A stretch of 64,000 nucleotides of DNA from Haloglycomyces albus DSM 45210. Lineage in GTDB: Bacteria; Actinomycetota; Actinomycetes; Mycobacteriales; Micromonosporaceae. The translations under genes and the position numbers were made by a program. Numbering within the stretch: position 1 is the stretch's first letter; the number at the start of each line of letters is the position of its first letter. Below, piece by piece: positions 21,152 through 30,980 of the stretch. The DNA is taken from NCBI RefSeq assembly GCF_000527155.1, contig NZ_AZUQ01000001.1, positions 421,891 through 485,890 on the forward strand, written 5' to 3'. Under the pieces are notes generated by a model. The model made no database searches. It was not told the origin of the DNA and was given only the letters and a program-made list of their open reading frames with translations.

Positions 21152-21422
21152 AGGGAGCACCGGCAGGACACCGTTATGGTTCGAACCGAAAAATCCCACC
21201 GTGGGCGTAGCTCAATACTTCCCGGCTCGTTAAGCAATTCAAGGGTCGTCGTCTGAGCCTTCAGACCACAGGCAGCCAATCCCCTCCGGTGCCGTTGAAT
21301 ATCAAAGCGCGCACCGCTAACGACGATCTGTGCGAGATGAATCGGTGAGCCGTGTGGAATGCACCGGATTCGAGTACGGCACTGTGGACCATACCCGTCC
21401 AACGGCCACGAATCCGTAGGTC

Positions 21423-23279
21423 ATGAGCCAGGTCGAGGGCGACGCCCGCAACAACGCGACGCTGGCGAAGGACGTAGGCGACACCGTCCGAGCCCGAGGC
21501 CGCGAGGCCCATGAACGATTAAGCGGAGAACGCGCTGGGATGGTCACAAGCCGCAGTATAAAAGTAGGCGATGTCCTCGATAACCGGTACGAGCTGGTCA
21601 GCAGGGTGGGTGGCGGCGGTATGGGAGATGTGTGGGAATGTACCGACACGCTTCTCCGACGGAAGGTCGCCGTCAAGATTCTGCTTGCCGACCTCAGCGA
21701 CGACCGAGGATTTCAAGAACGGTTTCGACGCGAAGCACGGGCCATTGCCGCCCTCAACGGCCCCGGCATTGTGGACGTCTATGACTACGGCGAACTCACC
21801 AGTGACGACGGCCGTCTGGCCTACCTGGTCATGGAGTTCATCGAAGGGAATCCGCTGTCCAGAATGCTGGGGCTATGGGGGCGGCTGCCGTACGAGGACA
21901 CCATGCACATCATGGGCGGAGTCGCACGGGCGCTCGCAGAGGCTCACGACAACGGAATCGTCCATCGCGACATCAAACCGGGAAACATCCTGGTGCGCCA
22001 AGGCGGGGACGTGTGCCTGGTGGACTTCGGAATCGCCCGTGACGACACCAATCACACCATGACCACCACCGGGGTCGTCCTGGGCACGGTCACCTATATG
22101 TCGCCCGAGCAAGCGGCCGGTGAGAACCTGACACCCGCCTCCGACATCTACTCCCTGGGAGTGGTGGCACACCAATGCCTGTCCGGTTCGCCGCCTTTCA
22201 AGGCCGATACCCCGTTGGGAGTTCTCTCCGCACACTTGCGGAATCCGCCACCGCCGCTTCCAATCGACATTCCCGAAAGCGTGGAAGGAGTCATCCGTAC
22301 CTGTCTCCAGAAGGAGAGGCACAGGAGATGGAGTAGTGCCGCAGAGCTGGCGGCGGCGTGCCAGCACGCCTTGGAAGGCTCGACCCGCGGTTCGACGAGT
22401 TCCCTTGGTTCAGTGCCGAACAATGCCGGTGACATGGAATGGGCTCCACCGTCCCCACAGTCCGCGGCCCATCGGTCGGCACCCCACGGTGCGGCACGAT
22501 CCGACGTGCACGGAATCGATCCGGTCAACAATGTGGACCGGTCGCTACCGGACCGCTCCCCCACAACCCCCATAAGCTCGGGTTGGCCGCTACCCGAACC
22601 GAATTCCGGGCAATACGGCGGAAGTACGGTTTATGAAACCACCTCCGCACGCGCGGCCGTTCCCGTCACCCCGCCACCGAGCGGTGAATTCAACGGCCGA
22701 CGACGTCGCAGAGGACTGTGGTGGTTGTTCTTCGTCGGAGTGATCACGATGTTCTTCACCGCGGGCGCCATTGCGGCGGCGACGACGTGGGAACCGAGTA
22801 ACTTCCTCAGCTCCGAGCCCTCGCCGTCGATGGAGGTGCCCGGTTCACCCGTAGACAGTGAAAAACAGGGTAATGACGACGACCACGGACACGCCTCGCT
22901 GCCCTTGGGAGACGCCGACGACGAGTCCAGTCCCAGCGCCGATACCTCGCCGTCCGACGATCAGCCCGATGAAGACGAACCGTCGGACGACGAGGAGAGC
23001 CCGAGCGCAAGTCCCTCGGAATCGGAATCGCCGACCCCGCAGGAGACCCAGGTTCCCAACGTCATCGATGAAAGCCGACAACAGGCTGAGCAGCTGATAT
23101 CCGATCAAGGACTGAACCCGGAGAGCGATATTCAGGGAGACGGAGACCATCAGTGTCCCGTGGAAGCTCAGCAGCCCTCCGCGGGAACGACCGTCGAGGA
23201 AGGCTCGACGGTGACGATCACTCTGCGCGCCGTAGCGGACGAGTCGGAATGCTCAGACGATTCCGGTGGAGAACAGTAA
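21423..23279 (+). CDS. PknB-like Ser/Thr protein kinase with one PASTA domain
   Basis: A 618-residue transmembrane receptor kinase. The kinase domain is at about residues 52-310: P-loop VGGGGMGDVW, catalytic Lys in VAVKIL, HRDIKPGN, DFG and the SPEQ activation segment. A Ser/Pro/Gly linker follows, then one membrane helix near 440 (LFFVGVITMFF), an acidic Ser/Asp/Glu/Pro external linker, and one C-terminal PASTA repeat (VPNVIDESRQQAEQLISDQG) with two cysteines. PknB usually has several PASTA repeats and sits in the cell-division cluster; this one is elsewhere and has one. An ATG at 21540 is an alternative start; the extra 39 codons look coding by third-base GC. Confidence 0.92.
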   Translation: MSQVEGDARNNATLAKDVGDTVRARGREAHERLSGERAGMVTSRSIKVGDVLDNRYELVSRVGGGGMGDVWECTDTLLRRKVAVKILLADLSDDRGFQERFRREARAIAALNGPGIVDVYDYGELTSDDGRLAYLVMEFIEGNPLSRMLGLWGRLPYEDTMHIMGGVARALAEAHDNGIVHRDIKPGNILVRQGGDVCLVDFGIARDDTNHTMTTTGVVLGTVTYMSPEQAAGENLTPASDIYSLGVVAHQCLSGSPPFKADTPLGVLSAHLRNPPPPLPIDIPESVEGVIRTCLQKERHRRWSSAAELAAACQHALEGSTRGSTSSLGSVPNNAGDMEWAPPSPQSAAHRSAPHGAARSDVHGIDPVNNVDRSLPDRSPTTPISSGWPLPEPNSGQYGGSTVYETTSARAAVPVTPPPSGEFNGRRRRRGLWWLFFVGVITMFFTAGAIAAATTWEPSNFLSSEPSPSMEVPGSPVDSEKQGNDDDHGHASLPLGDADDESSPSADTSPSDDQPDEDEPSDDEESPSASPSESESPTPQETQVPNVIDESRQQAEQLISDQGLNPESDIQGDGDHQCPVEAQQPSAGTTVEEGSTVTITLRAVADESECSDDSGGEQ

Positions 23280-23319
23280 CGGGACCTGACAGCACCACCG
23301 CTGCCCAACCGGACACAAA

Positions 23320-23357
23320 AAATGGTGGGGCTACCAAAAACGGTAGCCCCACCATTT
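23320..23357 (+). terminator. bidirectional terminator
   Basis: AAATGGTGGGGCTACC pairs perfectly with GGTAGCCCCACCATTT across 6 bases. It separates the convergent kinase and UPF0182 genes. A-rich and T-rich flanks suit both directions. Confidence 0.88.
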
Positions 23358-23400
23358 AACCGATCACCGGTCGTTCTCCGGCGCGGCGCGACAATCGAGG

Positions 23401-26400
23401 TTAGGACGCCTCGTCAACGGCCCGGTCGAACTCCTTAAGAGCCTCGTCCAGTTCATTGATCGCGTCGCCCAACGCCGATAGATCACCGGCTTCACTGGCT
23501 TCCTTCACCGCCTCGGTGGCGCTGCGAACATCGTCCAGTGCGGCCTGTACCTCGGGGGTGTTCGGCACCTCGCCGCTTGTCGGCGGCTCGGTGGGCTCGT
23601 CCGGCTCGTCCGGTTCGGCTTCGGGATCCTCCGGCTCGTCGACGCCCTCTATATCCTCCGGCTCAGCACCCGAGACGTATTGCTCGACCACCTGCTCGAT
23701 GGCATCGCCGAACTCTTCGGCATACCCGACGTAACCTCCGTAGTAGACCGCCACCTGTCTCAAGAGCGGCAAGGACGTCGCTCCCGCGGACGATTCACGT
23801 CTCAGGTACATGGGTTCGTAATAGAGGATTCCGTTACCGACCGGCAAGGCCAGCATGTTCCCCCACTCGACGCTCTGGTTCTGCTGTTCGTACAGCCGCA
23901 GATCCGGAGCCACCTGTTGGTTGGACGTAATCGTCTGGTGCACCTGACCTACCGATGGATTGTCACCACCGGTTATTTCGAAGACCTGCAACCGTGGCTC
24001 ATTGTTCTCGTCGTAATAACCGGTCATGAACGACGACATCGCCGTTTCACGGTTTCTCGGCGTGAAGTTGGATGTGAGTTGGAAATTCTCACTCTCCTGG
24101 CCGGGGTACGTCGCGTAGACGTAATAGGCCGGTTGCGTACTCTCCGACGAAGCGGCCGGGTCGTTCGACACCGTCCACATCTCACTGCCTTCGATGAAGG
24201 TGCGAGCGTCGTTCACGTGGTAACGCTGCAGGACGTTGCGCTGCACCTTGAACATGTCCGAGGCGTAACGGAAGTGGTCGGCCAGTTCCTGCGGAGTGTC
24301 CTCCTTGGGAATCACCATGTCCTCGCCGTAGATCGCGTCCCAGGCCTTGAGGATCGGGTCTTCCTCGTCGAACTCGTAGAGGTCGACGCTACCGTCGTAG
24401 GCGTTCACGACCGCCTTGACCGACGACCGCATGTAGTTGACGTCCTCGTTTTCCATCTGGGCCACTCCGTTACCGGAGAAGGTGTCCTGCGTCGCCGCAG
24501 CCAGGTTGACCCGGTCGGAATACGGGAAGTTGTCGGACGTGGTGTAACCGTCGATGACCCAGACGATCTCTCCGTCCACCACCGCCGGATAAGGGTCGGT
24601 CCCCGCCGTCAAGAACGGGGCCACTTCCTCAACGCGCTCGCGAACGTTGCGCTTGTACAGCAGTTCCGACTCTTCATTGATCCGGTCCGACAGGAGGAAA
24701 CGCGGCTCCTGGAATTCCCAGGCGTACATCATGCGACGGAACATATTGTCGATCTTGACGCCGCCGCCACCGGCATAGGTGGTACGCACCTCGTCACCGA
24801 CGATCTCGGTTTCGTCCTCGTCTTCGATCTCGTCCAGTTCGTCCTCGGCCTCATCGGAACTGACGTCCGGAACCGGGCGGTCGAACTCACGCGGATCGTC
24901 GCCTTCGGGAACACCGACAATAGCGTAGTCGTTGTTCAGCATTCCGTAGTAGATCTGCGGACGGTCGGTCTTAATATAGTCCTCATTGGACTCGCAACCG
25001 CCGCTGTCCACTTCCTCGGTACGCATGATCCCGCTGACGAAGAAGGGGCCGCCTTCACAGATTTCATTGGTGGGCGCCGCGACGAAACCCCAGCCGTGGG
25101 TATACACGGTGTGCCGTACGGTCCAGTCCTGCTGTGAATCGGTGTAACGGCTCGGGTCGAGCTCACGCACTCCGACGACCATGTCCTCGGTGACGGTCTC
25201 GCCGTCTTCGTTTTCATAGGTGTAACGGTCCACGTCGAGCTTGTCGTTGAAACCGTAGAACCCACGTGGCTGCTGCCGTTGGGTGAAGGTGTCGGCCACG
25301 ATGGACGGGTCCATTTGTCGGATGTTGTCCACCGTTCCGGTGTCCTCCGCCATGGCTTCGGCATCCGGACGGGAGCTGACCCCGAAGTTGGACATCTCCA
25401 TGTAATGCGCCGTGAGCTCGTCGGGGACATCATCGCCCTCGTCGACTTCTTCCTCAGCCACCGCCTGCATGTCGAAGCCGTAGCGCGTGCCGTCGATGGT
25501 GTGCTGGGCGTATTCGCCTTCCTTCTGCGGCACGTTGGGATCGACCTGGAAGTTGCGCACCACCATGGGGTAAATGCCGCCCGCGGCGATCGCGGTAACC
25601 AAAACCAGAGCCAGAGCCGCTCCCGGCAGAAGCAAAGAACGGATGAATCCCCACGAGAACACCACCACGACAAGCGCTGCGATGACCGATACCCAGATCA
25701 ACGCGTTCTTCGCATTCATCAAGGCCGTGATTTCGGTATAACCACCACCGACGATATCGGTGACGGGATTGTCCTGAGTGGTGAAGTCAAAGCGGTCAAA
25801 GTAGTAGGCCACGGCCTTGAGGCCGAGGAACATCGCTACCAGGAGCGACAGGTGAACCCGAGCGGCGGTGCTCATGCGGTCGCCCGCGCCGCTGAAACGC
25901 AAACCACCGTACAGGTAGTACATGGCAAAGGCGGCGATCAGCCCGATGACGACGGCGGCGAATCCCACCCCGACCAGGAAATGAATGAACGGCAACTGGA
26001 ATACGTAGAAGCCGGCGTCCTTGTCCATAATCGGGTCGGTCCAGCCGAAGGTACCGCCTTCCTTGAACAGAAGCCAGTCCTGCCAGCGGCCCTGAGCGTT
26101 CATACCGGCGAAGATGCCGACGATGACACCGGCCCCAACGATCCACCAGGCGATCTTAGGAGAGATGAGCTCCCGATATTGCCGCATGTTGTCGGATGCG
26201 GCGCTGGCCATCCAGGTGTCTGGTTTGAATCGCCAGGCGAGATAGAGATTCAGTGCGGTCCAACCACCAAGTACAACCATCCCGGCGAGAAACAGCCCCA
26301 GACGGTTCCACAACATGGTCGAAAAGACATTCGAGTACCCCACCGAGTCGTACCAGAGATAGTCGGTCCGCAGACTCACCAGCCAACCCAGTGATGACAG

Positions 26401-26487
26401 TAGAACGATAGCCGCTACCAGGAATATCAATACATAGCGGCCTCTGCGACTTATTCGCGGTGGAGTGGGCGTCCGATTGTTCGCCAC
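23401..26487 (-). CDS. UPF0182 family large membrane protein
   Basis: A 1,028-residue protein of the actinobacterial UPF0182 family (M. tuberculosis Rv3193c type). The first 300 residues hold about seven membrane helices, starting with RYVLIFLVAAIVLLSSLGW. A large extracellular domain follows, with the conserved stretch near YGFVAAPTNE (written in the protein as WGFVAAPTNE) and a long acidic insert rich in Asp/Glu. The C-terminus is acidic and helical (Glu/Pro/Asp tract, then EAVKEASEAG). The start is a GTG at 26487 with AAAGGAG ahead. No function is established. It begins the block that matches the Rv3193c-Rv3199c order. Confidence 0.93.
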   Translation of the reverse strand: MANNRTPTPPRISRRGRYVLIFLVAAIVLLSSLGWLVSLRTDYLWYDSVGYSNVFSTMLWNRLGLFLAGMVVLGGWTALNLYLAWRFKPDTWMASAASDNMRQYRELISPKIAWWIVGAGVIVGIFAGMNAQGRWQDWLLFKEGGTFGWTDPIMDKDAGFYVFQLPFIHFLVGVGFAAVVIGLIAAFAMYYLYGGLRFSGAGDRMSTAARVHLSLLVAMFLGLKAVAYYFDRFDFTTQDNPVTDIVGGGYTEITALMNAKNALIWVSVIAALVVVVFSWGFIRSLLLPGAALALVLVTAIAAGGIYPMVVRNFQVDPNVPQKEGEYAQHTIDGTRYGFDMQAVAEEEVDEGDDVPDELTAHYMEMSNFGVSSRPDAEAMAEDTGTVDNIRQMDPSIVADTFTQRQQPRGFYGFNDKLDVDRYTYENEDGETVTEDMVVGVRELDPSRYTDSQQDWTVRHTVYTHGWGFVAAPTNEICEGGPFFVSGIMRTEEVDSGGCESNEDYIKTDRPQIYYGMLNNDYAIVGVPEGDDPREFDRPVPDVSSDEAEDELDEIEDEDETEIVGDEVRTTYAGGGGVKIDNMFRRMMYAWEFQEPRFLLSDRINEESELLYKRNVRERVEEVAPFLTAGTDPYPAVVDGEIVWVIDGYTTSDNFPYSDRVNLAAATQDTFSGNGVAQMENEDVNYMRSSVKAVVNAYDGSVDLYEFDEEDPILKAWDAIYGEDMVIPKEDTPQELADHFRYASDMFKVQRNVLQRYHVNDARTFIEGSEMWTVSNDPAASSESTQPAYYVYATYPGQESENFQLTSNFTPRNRETAMSSFMTGYYDENNEPRLQVFEITGGDNPSVGQVHQTITSNQQVAPDLRLYEQQNQSVEWGNMLALPVGNGILYYEPMYLRRESSAGATSLPLLRQVAVYYGGYVGYAEEFGDAIEQVVEQYVSGAEPEDIEGVDEPEDPEAEPDEPDEPTEPPTSGEVPNTPEVQAALDDVRSATEAVKEASEAGDLSALGDAINELDEALKEFDRAVDEAS

Positions 26488-26687
26488 AATCTACAGCTCC
26501 TTTACTTACTGGTTTCCGGGAAAGCCGTCCCAAGACCACTCGCACTCACAGGTCGGGATGTTCGAATCGCAAACATTGACGTCAGCCCAGTCAAGGGTCT
26601 TTTCCGGCTTCGTGGACAAAAATACTAGGGATCTAGTGACACGTCATGGAACGGGGTGCCTTGTCTTTGACGATACTGAAATAAGGT

Positions 26688-27668
26688 TCAACACGTCTGT
26701 GGCAATTCCTCCCCGTTCGCATACGCTTCCAAGGCCTCTACCGCATCGGACAAGGTGTTCACCTTGGCCAGTTCCACGTTCGTGCCTTCAGCGGCGGGCT
26801 TCGCGTCATCGCAATTGTCAGCCGGGGTAAGGAAAAGCCCGATATCGTTCTCCTCCACGGCCTTAACCTTCTGCTGTACTCCCCCAATGGGTCCGACCTC
26901 ACCGTTCGCATCGATCGTTCCCGTCCCGGCAATGGAGAAACCACCGGTCAAGTCTTCAGGCATTATACGGTCCAATATGCCCAGTGTGAACATCAATCCG
27001 GCCGACGGGCCGCCGATTTCCAGGGCCTCGGCATCGATGTCGATATTGTACGGGTCGGCATGGTCGAACTCGAGTTCAACGGCCCCAGGATCAACGTCGG
27101 TGACGGTCTCTTCCTCTCCGTCGCGTTCGACGGTGAATTCATGGTCATCGCCGGCCAACTCTTCCACCTCAGCAGCCGTAGCGATCTCGTCTCCATCGAC
27201 CTCCCGAAGAACGTCACCTTCGCGCAGCGGGTCCGCGTCGTCCACTACTGTGACGGTCAAAGGTTGCCCCAGGTACTTCAAGGCGGCCTGTTCGGCGTGA
27301 CTCTGGCTGGTTGCCCAGTCCTTTTCCTGCTCCTCGACGATTTCATCCCTACTCTTGCCCGGAGCGTAGACCAACTCACGCGGCACCACGGCGGCGTCGT
27401 CGGACATCCAGAGCTGAAGCGCGTCAATCACGGTCACTTTCTGCCGCACCGAAACGGTCGTTAGACGCAGCTCACCCGAGGTGGGTTGTTCCTCATCCAC
27501 GGATATGATCTGGTGGTCCACACCTTCCTCATCCTCTGCCGTGCCCAAAACATCAACCGTTTGACCCGGACTCATCGCCACATAGGCGACATCCATGCCC
27601 AATACCTGCCAGGTAAAAACCGCGACCAATACGGCCCCGAATGCGACGGTGATTCCGCGACGTTTCAT
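26688..27668 (-). CDS. Lon-like PDZ-domain serine protease
   Basis: A 326-residue protein like YlbL/SdrC (M. tuberculosis Rv3194c). One N-terminal membrane anchor (about 7-27) is followed by a PDZ domain (about 135-185, GDVLREVDGDEI) and a C-terminal Lon-type domain. The catalytic Ser is in GGPSAGLMF and the Lys in GGVQQKVKA, giving the Ser-Lys dyad. The protein ends with a Cys. It is anchored with its domains outside the membrane. The start ATG at 27668 is shared with few alternatives and has a weak ribosome site. It lies 200 bases ahead of the UPF0182 gene in the same direction and may be co-transcribed with it. Confidence 0.92.
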   Translation of the reverse strand: MKRRGITVAFGAVLVAVFTWQVLGMDVAYVAMSPGQTVDVLGTAEDEEGVDHQIISVDEEQPTSGELRLTTVSVRQKVTVIDALQLWMSDDAAVVPRELVYAPGKSRDEIVEEQEKDWATSQSHAEQAALKYLGQPLTVTVVDDADPLREGDVLREVDGDEIATAAEVEELAGDDHEFTVERDGEEETVTDVDPGAVELEFDHADPYNIDIDAEALEIGGPSAGLMFTLGILDRIMPEDLTGGFSIAGTGTIDANGEVGPIGGVQQKVKAVEENDIGLFLTPADNCDDAKPAAEGTNVELAKVNTLSDAVEALEAYANGEELPQTC

Positions 27669-27775
27669 ACCGTGAAGCCTACCGGTCAGCCATCACATGG
27701 TGTATCGCGGGAAGCGTAATTTTGGTACGCACAATGCTTTGGAAAAACCCGCCCTACTTGGCGTAGGGTTGGAAT

Positions 27776-29044
27776 ATGAACTCCGATATTCCATTTGGCT
27801 TCGGAAATTTGGGCGGCAATATGCCCGACCCAAACGACCCACGAGTGCAGCAGATGATGCAACAGCTGCAGCAAATGATGGCGCAGTCCATGTCGCAGGG
27901 CCCGGTCAACTGGGACCTCGCCAAGCAACTTGCGGAATCCGAACTTCCGTCCGAAAACACCGTCGGCCCCGTCCAACAGCAGGAAGTGACTGACGCGGTG
28001 CGACTGGCGGACTTGTGGTTGGACGGCTCCACCGCCTGGGCAACCGGAGTGACTTCCACTGACGCCTGGTCACGGAAACAGTGGATCGCTCGGACCGAGG
28101 AATCGTGGAAACAACTGGCCGAACCGCTTGCCGAACAGATGTCGGGAGCGATGGGAAGTCTGGTTCCCGAAGACATGACCGACATGCTCGGACCGATGGC
28201 CAATATGATGAAGGGTATCGGTTCAGCCCTGTTCGGAGCGCAGATGGGACAAGCCTTGTCTGCGCTCGCCCGCGAGGTCATGTCCTCCACCGAGGTGGGA
28301 CTTCCTTTGGGTAAGACGGGTGGAGCGGCACTCCTACCCGCCAATATCGAAGAATATGCCAGGGGTTTGGAACTACCGGTTGACGAGGTTCGACTGTTCG
28401 TCGCACTGCGGGAAGCCGCCACGCACCGCCTCTTCACCCACGCAACTTGGCTACGTGGGCACCTGCTGAGCTTGATCGAAGCCTATGCTCGGGAGATTCA
28501 TATTGACGAGTCGGCGATCGAAGAGGCGATGAGCGACGTCGACCCTTCCGATCCCGCCAGTGCACAGTCACTCGATTTGAACTCGGTTTTCAAGGCTTCG
28601 GACACCGAACAGCAGAAGGCGGCACTCAAACGTCTCGAGACGGTCATTGCCCTGATCACCGGATGGGTCAATATGGTCGTATCGGAAGCCGCCGGGGACC
28701 GCCTCCCCACCATGGATCAACTTCTAGAGTCCGCCCGACGCCGCCGTGCCAGTGGCGGTCCGACCGAACGCACCTTTGAGGCGCTCGTAGGACTGCAGCT
28801 CGAACCCGCCAAGGTGAGGGCGGCAACGCAACTGTGGGAGACCCTCGCAGAGCATCGTGGCATTGAGGGACGTGAACAGGTCTGGGCGCACCCGGACCTC
28901 ATGCCGACCGCGGAAGATTTGGACAATCCAGACTCGTTCGTCGCCATATCCGACGCCATGGGCGAATTGGACGCCTCCATGTTCGACGAATTGGCGGGCA
29001 ACGACCCGAACAAGAACACCGATGACGACGGAGGCAAGAGCTAG
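27776..29044 (+). CDS. DUF2342 / zincin-like metallopeptidase family protein
   Basis: A 422-residue protein of the family that includes M. tuberculosis Rv3195. A Met/Gln-rich N-terminus (VQQMMQQLQQMMAQSM) is followed by a helical domain. The family's zinc-peptidase-like segment here is LREAATHRLFTHATWL, which lacks a plain HExxH. The C-terminal part includes RTFEALVGLQLEP and ends in an acidic tail. Divergent from the PDZ protease gene by 107 bases. It is often labelled as F420-associated but the activity has not been shown. Confidence 0.88.
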   Translation: MNSDIPFGFGNLGGNMPDPNDPRVQQMMQQLQQMMAQSMSQGPVNWDLAKQLAESELPSENTVGPVQQQEVTDAVRLADLWLDGSTAWATGVTSTDAWSRKQWIARTEESWKQLAEPLAEQMSGAMGSLVPEDMTDMLGPMANMMKGIGSALFGAQMGQALSALAREVMSSTEVGLPLGKTGGAALLPANIEEYARGLELPVDEVRLFVALREAATHRLFTHATWLRGHLLSLIEAYAREIHIDESAIEEAMSDVDPSDPASAQSLDLNSVFKASDTEQQKAALKRLETVIALITGWVNMVVSEAAGDRLPTMDQLLESARRRRASGGPTERTFEALVGLQLEPAKVRAATQLWETLAEHRGIEGREQVWAHPDLMPTAEDLDNPDSFVAISDAMGELDASMFDELAGNDPNKNTDDDGGKS

Positions 29045-29102
29045 GGAACTCGCAGGACCGGGTGGAGTTCGTACCGGTCCGGTTCTCCCTACCCGTATAC
29101 GG

Positions 29103-29657
29103 CTAAACGGGGAGTTCACCGGCTTCCAGGGCTTCGCGCGTCTGTTCCATGTCCGCGACCGCTTCCAAATAGCCTTTAGCGCGATCGGCTTTCGGATAAC
29201 GGGAGACCAGGCGCCAAAAATCGGAGGAATGGTTAGCGTGCACCAAGTGAGCCAACTCGTGCAGTAGAACGTAATCGATGACCCAGCTCGGCATCATGAT
29301 GATGCGATTGGTGATACGGATCGTACCGGCTTCGGGAGTGCACGAACCCCAGCGCGTATTTTGGTTGTCCACCCACCTCACGCTGCGAATCAGGTACTCA
29401 AGATGGAATTCGGGGTAGTAACGTTCGGCCAAGCGGACGGCCCGCTCGTGGAGTGCTGAATCGCCGGTGCGGCCGTCACGTTCATTGCGTTTATGAAGAC
29501 GGGTCACCATATGATCGACCCATTCACGTTCTTCGGACGGACTGAAGCGGTCGGGGATCATAACCACTACTCGTCCTTGTTCTTCATATGCGGCCACCGT
29601 CTTTTTCCGTCGGCGGCTGCGCTTGACTTCAATGTCCGGGAGTACTTTCCGCGCCAT
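29103..29657 (-). CDS. YgjP/DUF45-type metal-dependent hydrolase
   Basis: A 184-residue protein with the zincin motif HELAH (about residues 132-136), followed by HSSDFWRLVSR, matching the YgjP-like family of metallopeptidases (COG1451). The upstream RWGSCTPEAGTIRIT segment is the other family hallmark. It converges on the DUF2342 gene, its usual neighbour in many actinobacteria. The N-terminus is basic (VKRSRRRKKTVAA). The substrate is unknown. Confidence 0.9.
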   Translation of the reverse strand: MARKVLPDIEVKRSRRRKKTVAAYEEQGRVVVMIPDRFSPSEEREWVDHMVTRLHKRNERDGRTGDSALHERAVRLAERYYPEFHLEYLIRSVRWVDNQNTRWGSCTPEAGTIRITNRIIMMPSWVIDYVLLHELAHLVHANHSSDFWRLVSRYPKADRAKGYLEAVADMEQTREALEAGELPV

Positions 29658-29942
29658 AATCGCACTTTAGTCGATGGCGCCGACATTTGCATACCACAAA
29701 CGTCTCGTATGTAGGGCTTATCGGGGATTTGCCCGAAAAAAAATTTTGAAGTTCTCAGATGGTGAGAGCGCAAGTCTTATCGCAGGTCACAATCCTACAT
29801 TAAGTGACAATACCGATACACCTACGCGATGGCAGTGCCTCACGAACCTGGCCGTGAGACACCACCGAGCCCGCCCAAGATCCCGTCACGATCTACAAGG
29901 AGGCTTCTCCACGGCCCCAGCTAGCGCCGGATGCGTCCGGAA

Positions 29943-30110
29943 CTACGATGCGGCCTTCCCCAGAATCCGGTTCATCTTGGTTCCACAGCGTGGGCAAAGG
30001 CCCTTGGCCATGCGACGTCCCGAATCCGAAACGACCACTTCGCCCTCGAAGTCCCGTTTATCCCGACACTTCACGCAGTAGCCATTGTAGACTTCTGTAG
30101 CTTGAGACAC
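29943..30110 (-). CDS. DUF5679 small zinc-ribbon-like protein
   Basis: A 55-residue protein running from GTG at 30110 to TAG at 29943. The sequence starts VSQATEVYNGYCVKCRDKRD and includes LCPRCGTKMNRIL. Two CxxC pairs suggest a small zinc ribbon, as in the DUF5679 family. The start is supported by AAGGGGG at 7 bases. It lies upstream of the YgjP-like gene in the same direction, across a 285-base gap that holds no further gene. Just above it the GC-rich segment begins. The function is unknown. Confidence 0.85.
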   Translation of the reverse strand: MSQATEVYNGYCVKCRDKRDFEGEVVVSDSGRRMAKGLCPRCGTKMNRILGKAAS

Positions 30111-30197
30111 AATTACCCCCTTGTAACTTCGGTCAGACAGTGACCGTACGTGACTAGAATGCCATAGGTAGGGATACAGCGATGTGCGCTCGAAAAA

Positions 30198-30455
30198 TTA
30201 CGTACCCGGTCTCCGGCCGTCTCCGAAACGAGTGCCAAGCACCGAAGGAAGCGCACAAAAGCCAGAGCCGGTTAATTCTCCCGGAACACCTCGGTCAACA
30301 CCCATGCAGATCGCGCCGACGCCGGCGAAGAACTCGTTGACCCTGTCGAGGGCTCCCCCGCCATGGTCGACCGCGAGGAGCCAGTCGATCGAATACTCGT
30401 TGTCGGCGATGAACCCGTCTATGCTCGCCGCCGTCGTGTACACGGTTCTACTCAT
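30198..30455 (-). pseudogene. N-terminal remnant of a RibD_C/DHFR-like protein
   Basis: The frame starts MSRTVYTTAASIDGFIADN and continues SIDWLLAVDHG and VGAICMG, the start of the dihydrofolate-reductase-like RibD C-terminal domain family. Full proteins are about 180 residues. After VGAICMG the similarity stops and the frame ends at 85 residues. It is probably a decayed gene. It overlaps the 3' end of the truncated phosphotransferase by a few bases. Confidence 0.7.
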
Positions 30456-30804
30456 CCGACCTCGAACCACGCACCGCCGACACCTTCCTACGACCAGCCT
30501 CGGCGAACCGGAGCCTCGGAGCCGGGATGCCTTCGGGCAGTGCGGGGTTGAGGACCGCCTCCCGTCGGCAGCAGTCGAGCACATAGGGCATGTCGGCCTG
30601 GCCGACCTTCACGAAGAACGTGCGTCGCAGCCCTGTCACCAGTCCGGCAAGGCCGGCGGTGGCTTCACCGCCGGATCGGCTCACCGCCACCGGTTCGCCA
30701 CCGATCTCGCGGCGTACGACGTCCTTGGCCGCTCTCGGCAGCTCGTTCCAGTAGCGCCGTTCGGCGGTGGCGTCGTAGGGGACCGGAGCTTCCAGGTCGG
30801 TCAT
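30448..30804 (-). pseudogene. truncated APH-like phosphotransferase
   Basis: The 118-codon frame from ATG 30804, with GAGGAGAG ahead, resembles the N-terminal lobe of aminoglycoside-phosphotransferase-like kinases. It shows EIGGEPVAVSRSGGEATAG and FFVKVGQ (ATP-lysine strand), then the CCRREAVLNPALPEGIPAPRL helix. The catalytic lobe with HGD and DxD is missing, and after FAEAG the frame continues into unrelated basic sequence. It is probably a deletion remnant at the edge of the GC-rich segment. Confidence 0.65.
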
Positions 30805-30980
30805 CTCTCCTCCTCGGTGGCCGGTCGGCGGGGACTCCGTCATCGAGGCGGCGGAGCATGGACAGCATTCTATGGAATCCTGCAGTCCCACGAGATTCCA
30901 TTTCTATCGACCGTGGTGGCGCACACCCGTTTTACCCGTTACCCACGAGGGTGACCGAAGCATTGCGATATATTCGATCC

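Noticed and set aside
23680-25137. A 485-codon frame antisense to the UPF0182 gene
   Set aside because: No family resemblance and no ribosome site; a shadow of the long gene.
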